From an uncultured Lactobacillus sp. (GTDB lineage Bacteria; Bacillota; Bacilli; Lactobacillales; Lactobacillaceae): a stretch of DNA of 6,208 bases. The position numbers were made by a program, and so were the translations under genes. Numbering within the stretch: position 1 is the first letter of the stretch; the number at the start of each line of letters is the position of its first letter. A model generated the notes under the pieces. The model did no database searches. It worked only from the letters and a program-made list of their open reading frames with translations, and had not been told where the DNA came from. Positions 6,097 through 6,208 of the stretch are shown piece by piece. The stretch covers positions 1 through 6,208 of the forward strand of contig NZ_CARBVX010000037.1 of the NCBI RefSeq assembly GCF_948948975.1, in the 5' to 3' direction.

Positions 6097-6208
6097 TTAT
6101 TTCCAAATGTTGCGTGTCCAGTAAAATATACCTTTATTCCAATTTCCATTAACAAAACCATTTACTCTAGTACCACCAACAACTTCAACCATTTCTTCTT
6201 CAGTTAAA
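6097..6208 (-). CDS. Inducing peptide (pheromone) precursor, 3' part only
   Basis: Reading inward from the right edge in the frame starting at 6207, 36 codons are visible before TAA at 6099-6097. They read LTEEEMVEVVGG, a typical double-glycine leader end, followed by a 24-residue peptide that begins TRVNG and ends TRNIWK. The mature part is cationic (two Arg, two Lys, no acidic residues), has three Trp and lacks the long glycine-rich helix of LafA or LafX. Small size, a double-glycine site and a position two bases before a peptide-sensing kinase are the hallmarks of a bacteriocin autoinducer. The 5' end, including its start codon and promoter, is outside the window. A small bacteriocin is an alternative. 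The gene order favours a pheromone. Confidence 0.85.
   Translation of the reverse strand, partial: LTEEEMVEVVGGTRVNGFVNGNWNKGIFYWTRNIWK

Noticed and set aside
6095..6106. TTG start giving a kinase four residues longer and overlapping the pheromone gene
   Set aside because: No ribosome site precedes it, whereas the ATG at 6094 has GGA seven bases upstream.

Overview
This AT-rich window looks like a bacteriocin locus from a Lactobacillus of the acidophilus/johnsonii/gasseri group. The decisive clue is a pair of small double-glycine peptides whose mature parts (57 and 48 residues) match my memory of LafA and LafX, the two-peptide class IIb bacteriocin lactacin F of L. johnsonii. All supported genes lie on the minus strand, so the locus reads from right to left.

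Layout in transcription order. At the right edge (6207-6097) is the 3' end of a double-glycine peptide gene with a 24-residue mature part, most likely the inducing pheromone. It was too short and too truncated to stand out as an ordinary ORF. Close behind it are an AgrC/ComD-type membrane histidine kinase (6094-4799), a LytTR response regulator (4791-3994), a C39-peptidase ABC exporter (3981-1822) and an unusually short accessory protein (1811-1218). These are tightly packed, with gaps of 2 to 12 nt and ribosome sites lying in or next to the preceding stop codons. A 126-nt intergenic region then carries a putative regulated promoter with an imperfect 21-bp-spaced direct repeat. It drives lafA (1091-864), lafX (853-665) and a four-helix membrane protein, probably the immunity protein LafI (578-204). 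A strong hairpin at 80-115 follows. At the left edge (31-1) a well-placed ribosome site starts another gene whose first ten residues resemble a double-glycine leader.

How the parts would work together (family knowledge plus inference): the exporter cleaves double-glycine leaders with its N-terminal cysteine peptidase and secretes the pheromone and both bacteriocin peptides, assisted by the accessory protein. The kinase senses the accumulated pheromone and phosphorylates the LytTR regulator. The regulator binds direct repeats upstream of the target promoters and raises production of lactacin F and its immunity protein.

The main system is a known type. The less ordinary parts are the edge-truncated pheromone gene, the probable extra double-glycine gene on the left, a laf-like promoter sequence that runs into the terminator hairpin, and the compact 197-residue accessory protein.
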